Below are positions 52,571 to 61,267 of a stretch of 64,000 nucleotides of DNA, in pieces. Under the pieces are notes generated by a model, which saw only the letters and a program-made list of their open reading frames with translations, ran no database searches and was not told the DNA's origin. The position numbers and the translations under genes were made by a program. Position 1 is the first letter of the stretch. The number at the start of each line of letters is the position of its first letter. The stretch is from UBA4055 sp964648295 (GTDB lineage: Bacteria > UBA4055), in assembly GCA_964648295.1 (NCBI GenBank), contig CAZYNH010000005.1, positions 62,001 through 126,000 on the forward strand. Direction: 5' to 3'.

Positions 52571-53414
52571 TTAATCCTTCCTCTATCACTTTCTTAACCT
52601 CCTCGATCTGCCATATCGGCGTGGACGCGCTTCCCGAGACGCCTATTACATCACCTTCCCTGAACCATGAAAAATCGATCTCGCTCTTGTTCTCTATCAG
52701 ATATGATCTTTTATTGAACCTGCTGAATTTATCGAACATCAGCTTAGTGTTCGAGCTGTTCCTGCCGCCAATGAAAACAACCGCGTCGTTATCCTGGGCG
52801 AACTGAATAAGTTCCAGTTCCCTTTTTTCAACGAACGGACATATAGTATTTGATATTTCAAGTTCTTTGACTCTATCTTTCAGCATATTGACGAAATGTT
52901 CGAATTTTTCCGACGATACGGTTGTCTGAGCTATTATGAGCGTTTTTCTTTTGATATCTATTTTACCGATATCTTCATCTTCGAGCAGGCACAAACCTTC
53001 GAAATTACAACACCCGAGAAGACCTTTAACCTCAGGATGTTTTTCCTTACCGACTATCGCTATCTGGTATCCTTTTGCGAAATATTCCTCTATTATCCTC
53101 TGAGAATTCGATACTTTGGGGCAGGTGGCGTCTATAACCGTATTCCCGTTCTGGACAGCAAGCGCCTTTACTTTTTTTGATACCCCGTGCGTTCTTATGA
53201 AAAGTACCCCTGATTTTATTTTACGGACATCCTCCTCAATCCTTAATCCCGAATTTACGAGTCTTTCCATTTCAAGCCTGTTATGAAGAAGTTCACCGTT
53301 GACGAATATCTCTCTTCCGCCCTTTTTTGAGATCTCCTTCTCGAGCATTTTGATCGCTCTTTTTACTCCTCCGCAAACACCTGACCTTCTGTCTATGACT
53401 ACTTTTACATTCAT
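52551..53414 (-). CDS. ispH: 4-hydroxy-3-methylbut-2-enyl diphosphate reductase
   Basis: 287 residues. The last enzyme of the MEP pathway makes IPP and DMAPP with an iron-sulfur cluster. The three cluster cysteines are in RRSGVCGGVKRAI, VIDATCPKVSNSQRI and ISNTICPFVEKREL; the catalytic Glu-Thr region is around TTVSSEKFEHFVN, and GVSGSASTPIWQIEEV closes the protein. The third cysteine context (usually TICxATxxRQ) reads TICPFVEKREL, a variation. Product IPP would feed the prenyl synthase encoded at 11177-12154. It overlaps the cmk stop by four bases. Confidence 0.94.
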   Translation of the reverse strand: MNVKVVIDRRSGVCGGVKRAIKMLEKEISKKGGREIFVNGELLHNRLEMERLVNSGLRIEEDVRKIKSGVLFIRTHGVSKKVKALAVQNGNTVIDATCPKVSNSQRIIEEYFAKGYQIAIVGKEKHPEVKGLLGCCNFEGLCLLEDEDIGKIDIKRKTLIIAQTTVSSEKFEHFVNMLKDRVKELEISNTICPFVEKRELELIQFAQDNDAVVFIGGRNSSNTKLMFDKFSRFNKRSYLIENKSEIDFSWFREGDVIGVSGSASTPIWQIEEVKKVIEEGLNEKRRS

Positions 53415-54076
53415 AATTTTTTCTTTATGCAGCTTATTATAAATTCAGCCTGCTGATCAACGGTCATCCTGCTTGTGTCGATCAGTATCGAATCGTCCGC
53501 CGGCTTAAGAGGGGAATTCGCCCTTGAACTGTCGCTTGCGTCCCTTCTTTCAATATCCGCCTTTACTTCCTCGAATGAAGATATTATACCTTTTTCCTTC
53601 AGCTCCAGCAGCCTCCTTTCCGCTCTGATATTCACATCCGCCACCATGAAGAATTTCAGATCGGCGTCGGGAAATACCACCGTACCGATATCCCTTCCGT
53701 CAAGAATAACATTTCCTTTTCTGCCCATTTCTCTCTGAAGCCTGACAAGTTTTTCCCTCACATCACTTATTACGCATACACCGGTAACCCCTTTTGATAT
53801 TTCAGGAGTCCTTATCTGATCGGAAACATCATTCCCGTCCAGAAATGTCCTTGTATCTCCGGTGCTTTTGTTGATGGTCTGCTCGACATCAGTCTCCGGC
53901 AGGAGCGATATTACTCCTTCTCTGTCCTCGTAGTCCACTCCGGACAGTTTTGCCTTCAGAGCCACTGCTCTGTACATCGCGCCCGTGTCAATGTACAGAA
54001 AATTCATTTTCGACCCTACCATCTTTGCTGTAGTTGATTTTCCCGATCCCGCGGGTCCGTCTATTGCCACTATCAT
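53411..54076 (-). CDS. cmk: Cytidylate kinase
   Basis: 221 residues. It phosphorylates CMP and dCMP. The P-loop is VAIDGPAGSGKSTTAKMVG, followed by FLYIDTGAMYRAVALKA. Later motifs GRDIGTVVFPDADLKFFMVA, ERRDASDSSRANSPLKPADD and LIDTSRMTVDQ are all diagnostic. The cmk-ispH order is common in several phyla, where the two are sometimes fused. It lies nine bases after the asparagine-synthase-like gene. Confidence 0.96.
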   Translation of the reverse strand: MIVAIDGPAGSGKSTTAKMVGSKMNFLYIDTGAMYRAVALKAKLSGVDYEDREGVISLLPETDVEQTINKSTGDTRTFLDGNDVSDQIRTPEISKGVTGVCVISDVREKLVRLQREMGRKGNVILDGRDIGTVVFPDADLKFFMVADVNIRAERRLLELKEKGIISSFEEVKADIERRDASDSSRANSPLKPADDSILIDTSRMTVDQQAEFIISCIKKKL

Positions 54077-54085
54077 AATTTCTCT

Positions 54086-55660
54086 CTAAATTTTTCTGTT
54101 CAGTAATTTGTGTATGTACCACTGTATAATGATCGAATTCCTGTTCTCTCCCGTCATATCGGGTACGGTTCCCGAGCTTTTCATATCCTCGATCATTATG
54201 TCGGTAACACCGATGTTATAGTAAATATCCGAATTTTTTCTCAATTTTTCCTTATAAAAATTAATTATTTTTTTCGGCAGCATATTTTTCAGAGCGTTTT
54301 TAGAGTTCTGGATCTTCCTTTCGTTCATTCCGGGATTAGTTTCGTTCTCAAAATTAAGTCCGTAAACGGAGAAAAAACTGTCTCTCAGCACCTCGTCATA
54401 AAGCTTTTTTCCTGATTTTAAAAAAGGCGGGACGCTGCAGAAAAAATCCATGAACCTGCTGTCCACAAGCGGCATCAGATATTCATAGCCGAAGAAATCG
54501 TATATCCTGTTGGAGTTGATGATGAATTTCCCGTGTCTTTCTTTAAGTATCCAGTTCTCGTAATCGAGATGAGATACTTTTTTGCCAAATGAGGAAGAGA
54601 GCATTTTTTCGAACTTTACTCTTTCAGCCGGTGAAACTTCCTTCATATTGAAATGTTTTGAAATTATCCTGTCGGTTATACCGCCTTTTGATGCGGGATA
54701 CAGGATATTTTCCGAAAGATGGCTTCCCGCTATAGTGTCGCCTGAATGGCCCGGGATTATTACCGAGCCGGCGGGCAGATGATCCTTAAGCTCTTTTAAA
54801 GCGAAATACTCCTGAAGGTAGAACATTGATGTGTATCCCGCGGCGAACGGGTAATAGCTTTTAAATTCATCCGAACTTAGATAATCTCTGAGAGACTCTT
54901 CGTTGTACTCAACGAATTTCCACTCGTAACCGAGCGACCTCGCTACCCGTTCGGAAAGGTAAAGCTCGCGGTTGCCTTTTCTGCCGTATGTATATGTTAT
55001 TACATCAGTTATCCCGTTCATTTTCAGCAATACCGCTATCAGCCTTGAATCGTAACCGCTGCTGAGAGGAACGACAGCTGTTCTTCCTTTCAGCCCGGTG
55101 CACATATCTTTTCCCGCTTCGTTTATTACCTGAACGAGCTTTTCTTTAAGGGTCTTTTCATCATCCCCTAATTCATCTGCTTCCAGCCTGTGATAAAACT
55201 CTCTTTTAAAAAGCGGACCTTCAGCAGAGATGTATTCTCCCGCCTGTATCTGAAACAAATCTTTTATAAGGGATTTCTCGCCGGTAACATAACCTGTATG
55301 CAAAAATATTTCGACAGACTCATTGTCAGGTTCTTTTTCCGGAGAATGGGCCACAGGATCATCTGTTATTACAAGCTCCCCGTTCACAAAATAATAAAAA
55401 AAGGGAAATGACCTCATTCTGTCGCAGCAGGCGAACACTTTACCCGCTTTGGAGCGGACGATCGAGAAAACACCGTTAAGCTCAGACAATCTTTCTTTGC
55501 GGTTATTCCCGTCGGAAAATACATATTTTAGATATGCCGTAGCGTCCGTGCCGGATAAAGACCTTCCGTCTTTGTAAAGATAACCTTTAAAACTGAACTC
55601 TCCGTCATAAGTCCATCTGAAACCCGTGTTCCTTTCAAGTATGATCTTAGATGAATGCAT
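54086..55660 (-). CDS. Asparagine synthase-like amidotransferase lacking the glutaminase cysteine
   Basis: 524 residues. The N-terminal half keeps the class II glutaminase-like fold (LSELNGVFSIVRSKAGKVFA, RMRSFPFFYYF) but begins MHSSKIIL, without the Cys-2 nucleophile. The C-terminal half is an ATP pyrophosphatase domain with PP-loop AVVPLSSGYDSRLIAVLL near residue 203, and FFGYEYLMPLVDSRFMDFFC. Such proteins in polysaccharide clusters are thought to amidate or otherwise modify sugars, using ammonia or another amine directly. Its start overlaps the flippase stop by 14 bases. Confidence 0.85.
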   Translation of the reverse strand: MHSSKIILERNTGFRWTYDGEFSFKGYLYKDGRSLSGTDATAYLKYVFSDGNNRKERLSELNGVFSIVRSKAGKVFACCDRMRSFPFFYYFVNGELVITDDPVAHSPEKEPDNESVEIFLHTGYVTGEKSLIKDLFQIQAGEYISAEGPLFKREFYHRLEADELGDDEKTLKEKLVQVINEAGKDMCTGLKGRTAVVPLSSGYDSRLIAVLLKMNGITDVITYTYGRKGNRELYLSERVARSLGYEWKFVEYNEESLRDYLSSDEFKSYYPFAAGYTSMFYLQEYFALKELKDHLPAGSVIIPGHSGDTIAGSHLSENILYPASKGGITDRIISKHFNMKEVSPAERVKFEKMLSSSFGKKVSHLDYENWILKERHGKFIINSNRIYDFFGYEYLMPLVDSRFMDFFCSVPPFLKSGKKLYDEVLRDSFFSVYGLNFENETNPGMNERKIQNSKNALKNMLPKKIINFYKEKLRKNSDIYYNIGVTDIMIEDMKSSGTVPDMTGENRNSIIIQWYIHKLLNRKI

Positions 55661-57011
55661 TTACGACAGACCTGCTTAATATTACCGGAAGCATTATGAA
55701 AATAAGCCTGAATAAAGCGAATTTTACTATATCGTCCCTGTCTTTTTCAGTACCCGATACCCTGACTACGAAGAATGAATAGAATGTCCAGAAGAACATT
55801 CCGGAAGCACCGTAAAGAAAAACAGCCGTGAATACGCTTTTGAACATTATTCCGCCAACTATAAAGCTTGCTATCCTTATCGCCAGCAGAAATATATTAA
55901 GCATCAGACTTATTTTCTGTTTTTCAAGAGTCGCGAATATAACTGAGACAGGAGAAGCTACAAACACCATCAGCATCCAGGGGGACAGAAGTGAAGCGTA
56001 CAGTCCGGAGACCATCCATTTTTCTCCAAGTAAATACATGAAAACAATATCGCCGTAACCTGATATGACCGAGAGGGGAATGACTCCGAGCATGAACAGC
56101 TTTTTATATATGTCGGATGTTACTTTACCAATATCCTGATTCGAATTCACCATATCCGAACTTTTCTTGAGATAAGCCTGAGATATCGAGGATCCCATCA
56201 GCATCAGCGGAACATTTATGAACCTGTGCGGGACCGCGTAAAGACCCGCGGCCGCGGTGTCAAAAATATTTGTCAGAAATATTACAGGCACGCTGGATGA
56301 AATATTGTTAAGGAACTCGCTCGGCATAAAATATTTTGGGAAATCCCTGTACCTTGCAAGAACTCTTTTAATTGACCGCGGATCGATTTCTTTTTTATTT
56401 AAGATCACCGCGGAGAAAAATGACCTGGCCTGAACAACCGTACCCAGGATATATCCCGCTACTGATGAAAGGATAAGTCCGAAATGTGAAGGGTTAAGGT
56501 AGAATCCGTTCAGGAATTGAAACGCCGATACAGAGAATGATCTGATAATGTTCCCGCCCGCCGTCACATGGAATTTATTTTCCCTGTTGTTCCAGTAGTT
56601 AAGGAGCCTGAATAACGCCATGATCATTGCCATTGAGATTATCATGTACGCTGTACTCTCCGTAACGCCGAAAAATTCCCCTTTTGCGGCAGGGCGGAAG
56701 AATACTGCTATTACGGCAGTGCCGAAAATATATGAAGCCAGTGTTATAAGAACAGATCCCGACATTACATTAAGAGCGTCTTTTTTATCTTTAGGCATAA
56801 CGACCGCGAATTCGTAATTCCCTGTCATAAGAATGGAGACCATTCCGCTGAGGCTTAAAAAATACGCCCAGAACCCGAAATCTTCAGGCGAATACATTCT
56901 GGTCAGAAAAGGCAGTATGATAAAGGGTATCAGCTGAGATATGAGTGATGAGCCGAAAAGCTTTCCGGAATTTTTGATAAATGTTCTGTCTTTAAGCACA
57001 TTATTCTGCAT
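55647..57011 (-). CDS. Polysaccharide flippase (Wzx-like, MATE/MOP superfamily)
   Basis: 454 residues with about twelve to fourteen membrane helices. LFGSSLISQLIPFIILPFLT followed by RMYSPEDFGFWAY is the standard opening of oligosaccharide flippases, and LYAVPHRFINVPLMLMGSSI in the middle fits the family. It would turn lipid-linked sugar repeat units to the periplasmic face. It overlaps rfbD by 11 bases and precedes the asparagine-synthase-like gene, so it belongs to the polysaccharide operon. Confidence 0.9.
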   Translation of the reverse strand: MQNNVLKDRTFIKNSGKLFGSSLISQLIPFIILPFLTRMYSPEDFGFWAYFLSLSGMVSILMTGNYEFAVVMPKDKKDALNVMSGSVLITLASYIFGTAVIAVFFRPAAKGEFFGVTESTAYMIISMAMIMALFRLLNYWNNRENKFHVTAGGNIIRSFSVSAFQFLNGFYLNPSHFGLILSSVAGYILGTVVQARSFFSAVILNKKEIDPRSIKRVLARYRDFPKYFMPSEFLNNISSSVPVIFLTNIFDTAAAGLYAVPHRFINVPLMLMGSSISQAYLKKSSDMVNSNQDIGKVTSDIYKKLFMLGVIPLSVISGYGDIVFMYLLGEKWMVSGLYASLLSPWMLMVFVASPVSVIFATLEKQKISLMLNIFLLAIRIASFIVGGIMFKSVFTAVFLYGASGMFFWTFYSFFVVRVSGTEKDRDDIVKFALFRLIFIMLPVILSRSVVNAFI

Positions 57012-57885
57012 TCAGTATACCTACAGCTTCAGCCAGAGCGGCCTCCCATGATCTTATCTTAAGACCGAATACTTCTTTTATCTTTGAATTATCAAGAGAG
57101 CTGTTCTTAGGACGCTTAGCCTTCATTTTCAGACCATCTGATGTTATCGGTAGTACTCCGGTACCTGTTCCTGAAAATCCGGATATTTTTTTAGCATATT
57201 CATACCTGCTCACGGAACCTGTGTTGCAGAAATGGAAAATATCTGTTTTAAAATTCTCTGTCACATACGGTCTCTTAAGAATCGTAATGATTGCATCCGC
57301 AAGGTCAACCGCGTTCGTGGGCGATCCGATCTCGTCTGAAACGACATTGAACGGAACACCTTCCCGGAGTTTACTGTACACTTTCTTCATAAAGGTGTTA
57401 TGGGTCGTCGAATACAGCCATGATGTCCTTATTATCATGCAGTTTTCGGGGAATTTCAACAGCTCATTCTCACCTTCAAGCTTGCTTTTTCCGTAAACTG
57501 AAAGCGGTGCGGGTTTATCGTTTTCGTTATACTCCGAGCCTTTCAGACCGTCAAAAACAAAATCCGTTGAAATGTGTATCAACTTCATTCCCGCCCTTTG
57601 AACAGCTTCGGCAAGGTTCCTTACACCGTCACGATTAATCCTATATGCTCTGTCCTGTTCCGTCTCGGCTTTCTCCACATCTGTATAGGCCGCGCAGTTT
57701 ATGAGAACCGTTCCTTCTGCGCCGGTACGCTCAAATAAATCTTCTACTGCGCGATTGTCAGTAATATCGAGGTCTTTACGGCCGCAAAATAGCCATTCAA
57801 ATCCTTCGCAATTCCCGGAAATATTTTTCAGGGCGTTACCCAGCTGGCCGTCAGCTCCTGTTATTATGATTTTTTTAATTCCCAT
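57001..57885 (-). CDS. rfbD: dTDP-4-dehydrorhamnose reductase
   Basis: About 294 residues from the ATG at 57885; a TTG three codons earlier overlaps the rfbC stop. The Rossmann fold opens KKIIITGADGQLGNALK. The short-chain dehydrogenase triad is STDFVFDG with YGKSKLEGE, and TSWLYSTTHNTFMKKVY and GSPTNAVDLADAI are RfbD signatures. It makes dTDP-L-rhamnose, the last step of the pathway. It follows rfbC directly. Confidence 0.94.
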   Translation of the reverse strand: MGIKKIIITGADGQLGNALKNISGNCEGFEWLFCGRKDLDITDNRAVEDLFERTGAEGTVLINCAAYTDVEKAETEQDRAYRINRDGVRNLAEAVQRAGMKLIHISTDFVFDGLKGSEYNENDKPAPLSVYGKSKLEGENELLKFPENCMIIRTSWLYSTTHNTFMKKVYSKLREGVPFNVVSDEIGSPTNAVDLADAIITILKRPYVTENFKTDIFHFCNTGSVSRYEYAKKISGFSGTGTGVLPITSDGLKMKAKRPKNSSLDNSKIKEVFGLKIRSWEAALAEAVGILNAE

Positions 57886-57890
57886 TTCTC

Positions 57891-58445
57891 TCAAAAATTC
57901 ATTTCGGCGTCTTTAAATAAAGGAAAACGAAGGTCCCTTTCGGATATAACAGCTTTGGAAATCGGGATCTTCCAGTTGATATTCAGGCCGGGATCGTTCC
58001 AGATTATCCCTCTTTCATGACCCGGAGAATACTGTCTGCCGCATTTATAGAGAATAACCGTGTCGTCCGAAAGGGACGCGAAACCGTGGGCGAAACCTTC
58101 CGCGATAAGGATCATTTTTCCTTCTCCGGCCCCGATGTCTATTGAAAAATGTCTTCCGAATGTTTGTGAATTTTTTCTAAGGTCGACCGCCACATCAACT
58201 ATCTTCCCCGAAAGCACGGTCAGAAGCTTTGCCTGAGACTCGGGTTCAAGCTGATAATGAAGCCCTCTTATCACCCCGTATGCCGATTTTGAAATATTGT
58301 CCTGTACGAATTTTGAGAAAATACCCGCTTTTTTAAAAGCCGAATCATTGAACGACTCGAAAAAATATCCTCTGCTGTCATTAAATATCTTCGACTCAAT
58401 TACATACAGACCTTCCAATCCCGTTTCTTTAATTCTGAAATTCAT
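57891..58445 (-). CDS. rfbC: dTDP-4-dehydrorhamnose 3,5-epimerase
   Basis: 184 residues in the RmlC cupin fold. FNDSRGYFFESFNDSAFKKA, FVQDNISKSAYGVIRGLHYQ with the catalytic His, VDVAVDLRKNSQTFGRHFSI and AEGFAHGFASLSDDTVILYK are all family signatures. With rfbD it completes the last two steps of dTDP-rhamnose synthesis; the first two genes, rfbA and rfbB, are not in this window. It lies eight bases after the Wzi-like gene. Confidence 0.95.
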   Translation of the reverse strand: MNFRIKETGLEGLYVIESKIFNDSRGYFFESFNDSAFKKAGIFSKFVQDNISKSAYGVIRGLHYQLEPESQAKLLTVLSGKIVDVAVDLRKNSQTFGRHFSIDIGAGEGKMILIAEGFAHGFASLSDDTVILYKCGRQYSPGHERGIIWNDPGLNINWKIPISKAVISERDLRFPLFKDAEMNF

Positions 58446-58453
58446 AAATGCCC

Positions 58454-60262
58454 CTAAAATAAACCCTTGAAATAGTTCTTGAATACGAAATTTAACTTTA
58501 AAGCGAACGTATTGTTCTTATATTCCTGATATTTCTTTAAAGGCTCGACCTCTCTTTCATAATAATCCTGATAACCCGAATAATCGTTCGTAGTGTCATT
58601 ATCATAATCAAGGTGAGAAGGATCGTTATTGGCTCTGTATTTCTCCAGCCAGTTTGAATTGTACCTCGGCAGGTTGTGATTGTAATTCAGCACATTCGTG
58701 AAAGAGTAGAAGATATCGGCAGAAATATATTTGTTGTAAGTATAATGCATTTCCGCGTAAAAATTATTCTTTTTTTCAACCGTGCCGCGTAAAAAAGTTT
58801 TCACATCGGTTTTGTAGTTAGGAGCGTCCCATTTCCCCCACAGAGGTTCTCCCCTGTTCTCTCTGCTGTAGCCGAGCGTCAAATGCGTGTCGAAATCGAA
58901 AAAATATTTAAGCCTGTAGTTGAGTGTTTCACTATCCGGACCGCCGGGTATCGAGAGGAAATAGTCAAGGTTCATGTATCTGTTTATATGATATTTATGA
59001 CCGTACACATAAGGCTCGACCCTTGCGTATTCGAAATTGAAAACAAGTCCGTCAACCGTTAGAAAATTCGAGTTTGAGAAACCTCCCGCTACCGCCCATT
59101 TGTTCATGTAATTCTTCGTCCAGCTTTCGGTAAAAGTCTCGTCGTCGAACAGCAGCTCGCTGAAAACGGAGAGATTCTTGACAGGCTTGTAAGATAAATC
59201 GAAACTGATCAGCGAATTGTCGTGGTCTCCGTAATAATGACCCATCCAGAAAAGCGGAAGTACAGGGATAAGATAACCCATCTCGATAGTCCTGTCGCCC
59301 GAAATGACCATTTCGTTAACACCGAAACTGAGATTGTCCAGTGCCCTCCACTCAAGCCTGTGGGCTGAAAGATACTTTTCTCTTTTAAAATAATTCCTTC
59401 TTGTAACCTCAGTATCGTTTGTGATCGCATAATCAGGATTTTCTGTCTCGTATCTGGTCTGTGAGTCTCCGAGCAGAAATCCTGTAACAGTTGTAAATTT
59501 AAATCTGTCAGAATTAACCGACATCATGAAATTCTCATAATAGGCGTCCAATTGAGATAATGTCAGTGAATTTATCATTCCTGAACCAAGCGAAACGGGA
59601 TATTTACCCAAAGAGAAATAAATATCTTTACCTGCCAGCATAAGATATGTTTCTGTATAATCCTCGCTGGAAAAATCCGCCTCCCCTCCCGAAGGTACAA
59701 GTACAATAGTCTCGTATTCATCTCTCGGCCAGACTTCCATTTTATGCCTGATCATGACACCCGAAGTTGTTCTGAGAGAAAGAAAGTCCTTATAGGAGAT
59801 CTGAGCCTCTATCCCTCCGTCAGAAATATGCTGGGAGACATCATCGAAAAGGTAATACCGCTCTGTGAAAGGTTTCTTTAAAAAAAGAGGTTTTTCAGAC
59901 GCTTTCTGCGACAAATACGACTGTTTCCAGTATCCGTCGAACCATCCTGTAACATTTTCCGATTCCGCGAGGCCGAAACGCTTGTCCTTGTCGATATATT
60001 TCTCTTCGAACCTTTTAATAAAGATGACAGTCCGGCTGTCAGGATTTTTTATACCGGAAAGCAAACTGTAGATCTCGTCGCTCCTGAAAGGTCTGATCCC
60101 CGGAAACGGCATATCGATCACACCCGAAGCATTGAGGTAATCGAGATAGTCGTAAGCAGCCTTGTCTGTCATGGGTATCATGATCGGGGCTGAGGAAAAT
60201 AATGACACGGCTGTCGATATTAATAACAGGATTATCCCTTTAGGTGATTTGAAATTATTCAT
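58454..60262 (-). CDS. Wzi-like capsule assembly outer-membrane protein
   Basis: About 602 residues from the ATG at 60262 (GGAG ten bases upstream); an upstream in-frame start at 60304 overlaps the YbhN-like gene more deeply. A signal peptide (KGIILLLISTAVSLFSSAP) precedes YDYLDYLNASGVIDMPFPGI, resembling the N-terminal helical part of Wzi. Then come many amphipathic beta-strands rich in Tyr/Phe/Trp (DIYFSLGKYPVSLGSGMINS, NLSFGVNEMVISGDRTIEMG), and a final ALKLNFVFKNYFKGLF. Wzi anchors capsule at the cell surface, and the polysaccharide genes downstream support that role. Confidence 0.78.
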   Translation of the reverse strand: MNNFKSPKGIILLLISTAVSLFSSAPIMIPMTDKAAYDYLDYLNASGVIDMPFPGIRPFRSDEIYSLLSGIKNPDSRTVIFIKRFEEKYIDKDKRFGLAESENVTGWFDGYWKQSYLSQKASEKPLFLKKPFTERYYLFDDVSQHISDGGIEAQISYKDFLSLRTTSGVMIRHKMEVWPRDEYETIVLVPSGGEADFSSEDYTETYLMLAGKDIYFSLGKYPVSLGSGMINSLTLSQLDAYYENFMMSVNSDRFKFTTVTGFLLGDSQTRYETENPDYAITNDTEVTRRNYFKREKYLSAHRLEWRALDNLSFGVNEMVISGDRTIEMGYLIPVLPLFWMGHYYGDHDNSLISFDLSYKPVKNLSVFSELLFDDETFTESWTKNYMNKWAVAGGFSNSNFLTVDGLVFNFEYARVEPYVYGHKYHINRYMNLDYFLSIPGGPDSETLNYRLKYFFDFDTHLTLGYSRENRGEPLWGKWDAPNYKTDVKTFLRGTVEKKNNFYAEMHYTYNKYISADIFYSFTNVLNYNHNLPRYNSNWLEKYRANNDPSHLDYDNDTTNDYSGYQDYYEREVEPLKKYQEYKNNTFALKLNFVFKNYFKGLF

Positions 60263-61187
60263 CTTTTTTCTTCTCCGTTTTTTTGGTGAACAATTCTTTG
60301 TCAAGGATTCTTATCGAAGCAGAACCTGTCAAAACAGAAAGAATCAGGTTTACTGCTCTGTCTGTAATTGAAGCAATCATACCGACTTCCGGTCTTCCGA
60401 AAAGTAGGAAAGCAGCGCTAGCTATGAAACCTTCTTTTATTCCTAGTCCGCCAGGTGTGAACGATAGAAAAAATGAGAGGTTGGCTATAATACCCACAAG
60501 AAAAGCATCATAATAACTGATTGTTAATCCTGATATTTTGAACGAAATGTACATTCTAGCCGAAAAAAGAAATATACCGGACAGTATAATAACCGACATG
60601 AAAACAAATTGCTTCGGATCCTCAAAGATAATTCTTTTATTATCCCAAAACAACAGGTAATATCTTGACAGCACATTGTGCGTATTTCTTCTAGCTAGAC
60701 TGAAGAAAAGATATGAGACTAAGCCAAGCACGATTGTTAATGATAAGAAAATCTTATAATTTATTCTGGAATAAAATACCGACATTCTGTGATCGTATAT
60801 AAACAGAAATGACAATGCAACAGTAATTATAGTAACCAAAATATAAATGACTAATGTCGAAAACACAAATTTGTTCAATGGTATTTTCTTTTTTACTTTA
60901 AGATAAGAACCCATTGAAAGCATTCCGCCCTTTGCCGGAAGATAGTTAAGAAGATTTGTCGCCAATGAAATCAGAAAGACCGTTAATGGTTTTTCCTTTA
61001 CACGGAGTATTTGAAATTGAGTTTTTACGGCAAAATATGTGTTAATATATGAAATTAGGATGATCAAGGATAAAAGCATAATATCCGATAATTCCACTTT
61101 CAATAGAATCGAAAATTCATAATCGGATTTCAGAATAAAAATTCCGAGAAACGAAACAAGTATAATGTAAACAATAATTCTGCGCAA
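60255..61187 (-). CDS. YbhN/UPF0104-like membrane protein (LPG synthase TM region-like)
   Basis: About 310 residues from a TTG at 61187, chosen because AAGGGG lies eight bases upstream; a TTG at 61217 falls within the predicted -10 box. It has about eight membrane helices. NLLNYLPAKGGMLSMGSYLK near the middle and SFFLSFTPGGLGIKEGFIAS later are the two conserved motifs of the lysylphosphatidylglycerol synthase transmembrane family (PF03706), which flips or binds lipids or transports polyprenyl-linked material. The role here is probably in polysaccharide or lipid handling. It is the first gene of the polysaccharide operon. Confidence 0.85.
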   Translation of the reverse strand: MRRIIVYIILVSFLGIFILKSDYEFSILLKVELSDIMLLSLIILISYINTYFAVKTQFQILRVKEKPLTVFLISLATNLLNYLPAKGGMLSMGSYLKVKKKIPLNKFVFSTLVIYILVTIITVALSFLFIYDHRMSVFYSRINYKIFLSLTIVLGLVSYLFFSLARRNTHNVLSRYYLLFWDNKRIIFEDPKQFVFMSVIILSGIFLFSARMYISFKISGLTISYYDAFLVGIIANLSFFLSFTPGGLGIKEGFIASAAFLLFGRPEVGMIASITDRAVNLILSVLTGSASIRILDKELFTKKTEKKKDE

Positions 61188-61215
61188 AGAAAAGACCCCT
61201 TTTTTTAACGAGGTC

Positions 61216-61244
61216 AATTTAATCGATATATATTAAACTTTCAA
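61216..61244 (-). promoter_or_regulatory. Promoter of the polysaccharide-cmk-ispH operon
   Basis: Minus strand: -35 TTGAAA (61239-61244), 17-base spacer, -10 TAAATT (61216-61221). The start near 61209 lies about 22 bases before the TTG start at 61187. All genes down to ridA at 51741 follow with gaps of at most 12 bases, so one transcript of about 9.5 kb is possible. Confidence 0.65.
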
Positions 61245-61267
61245 GTTAAATAATATTCAGTCTAAAA

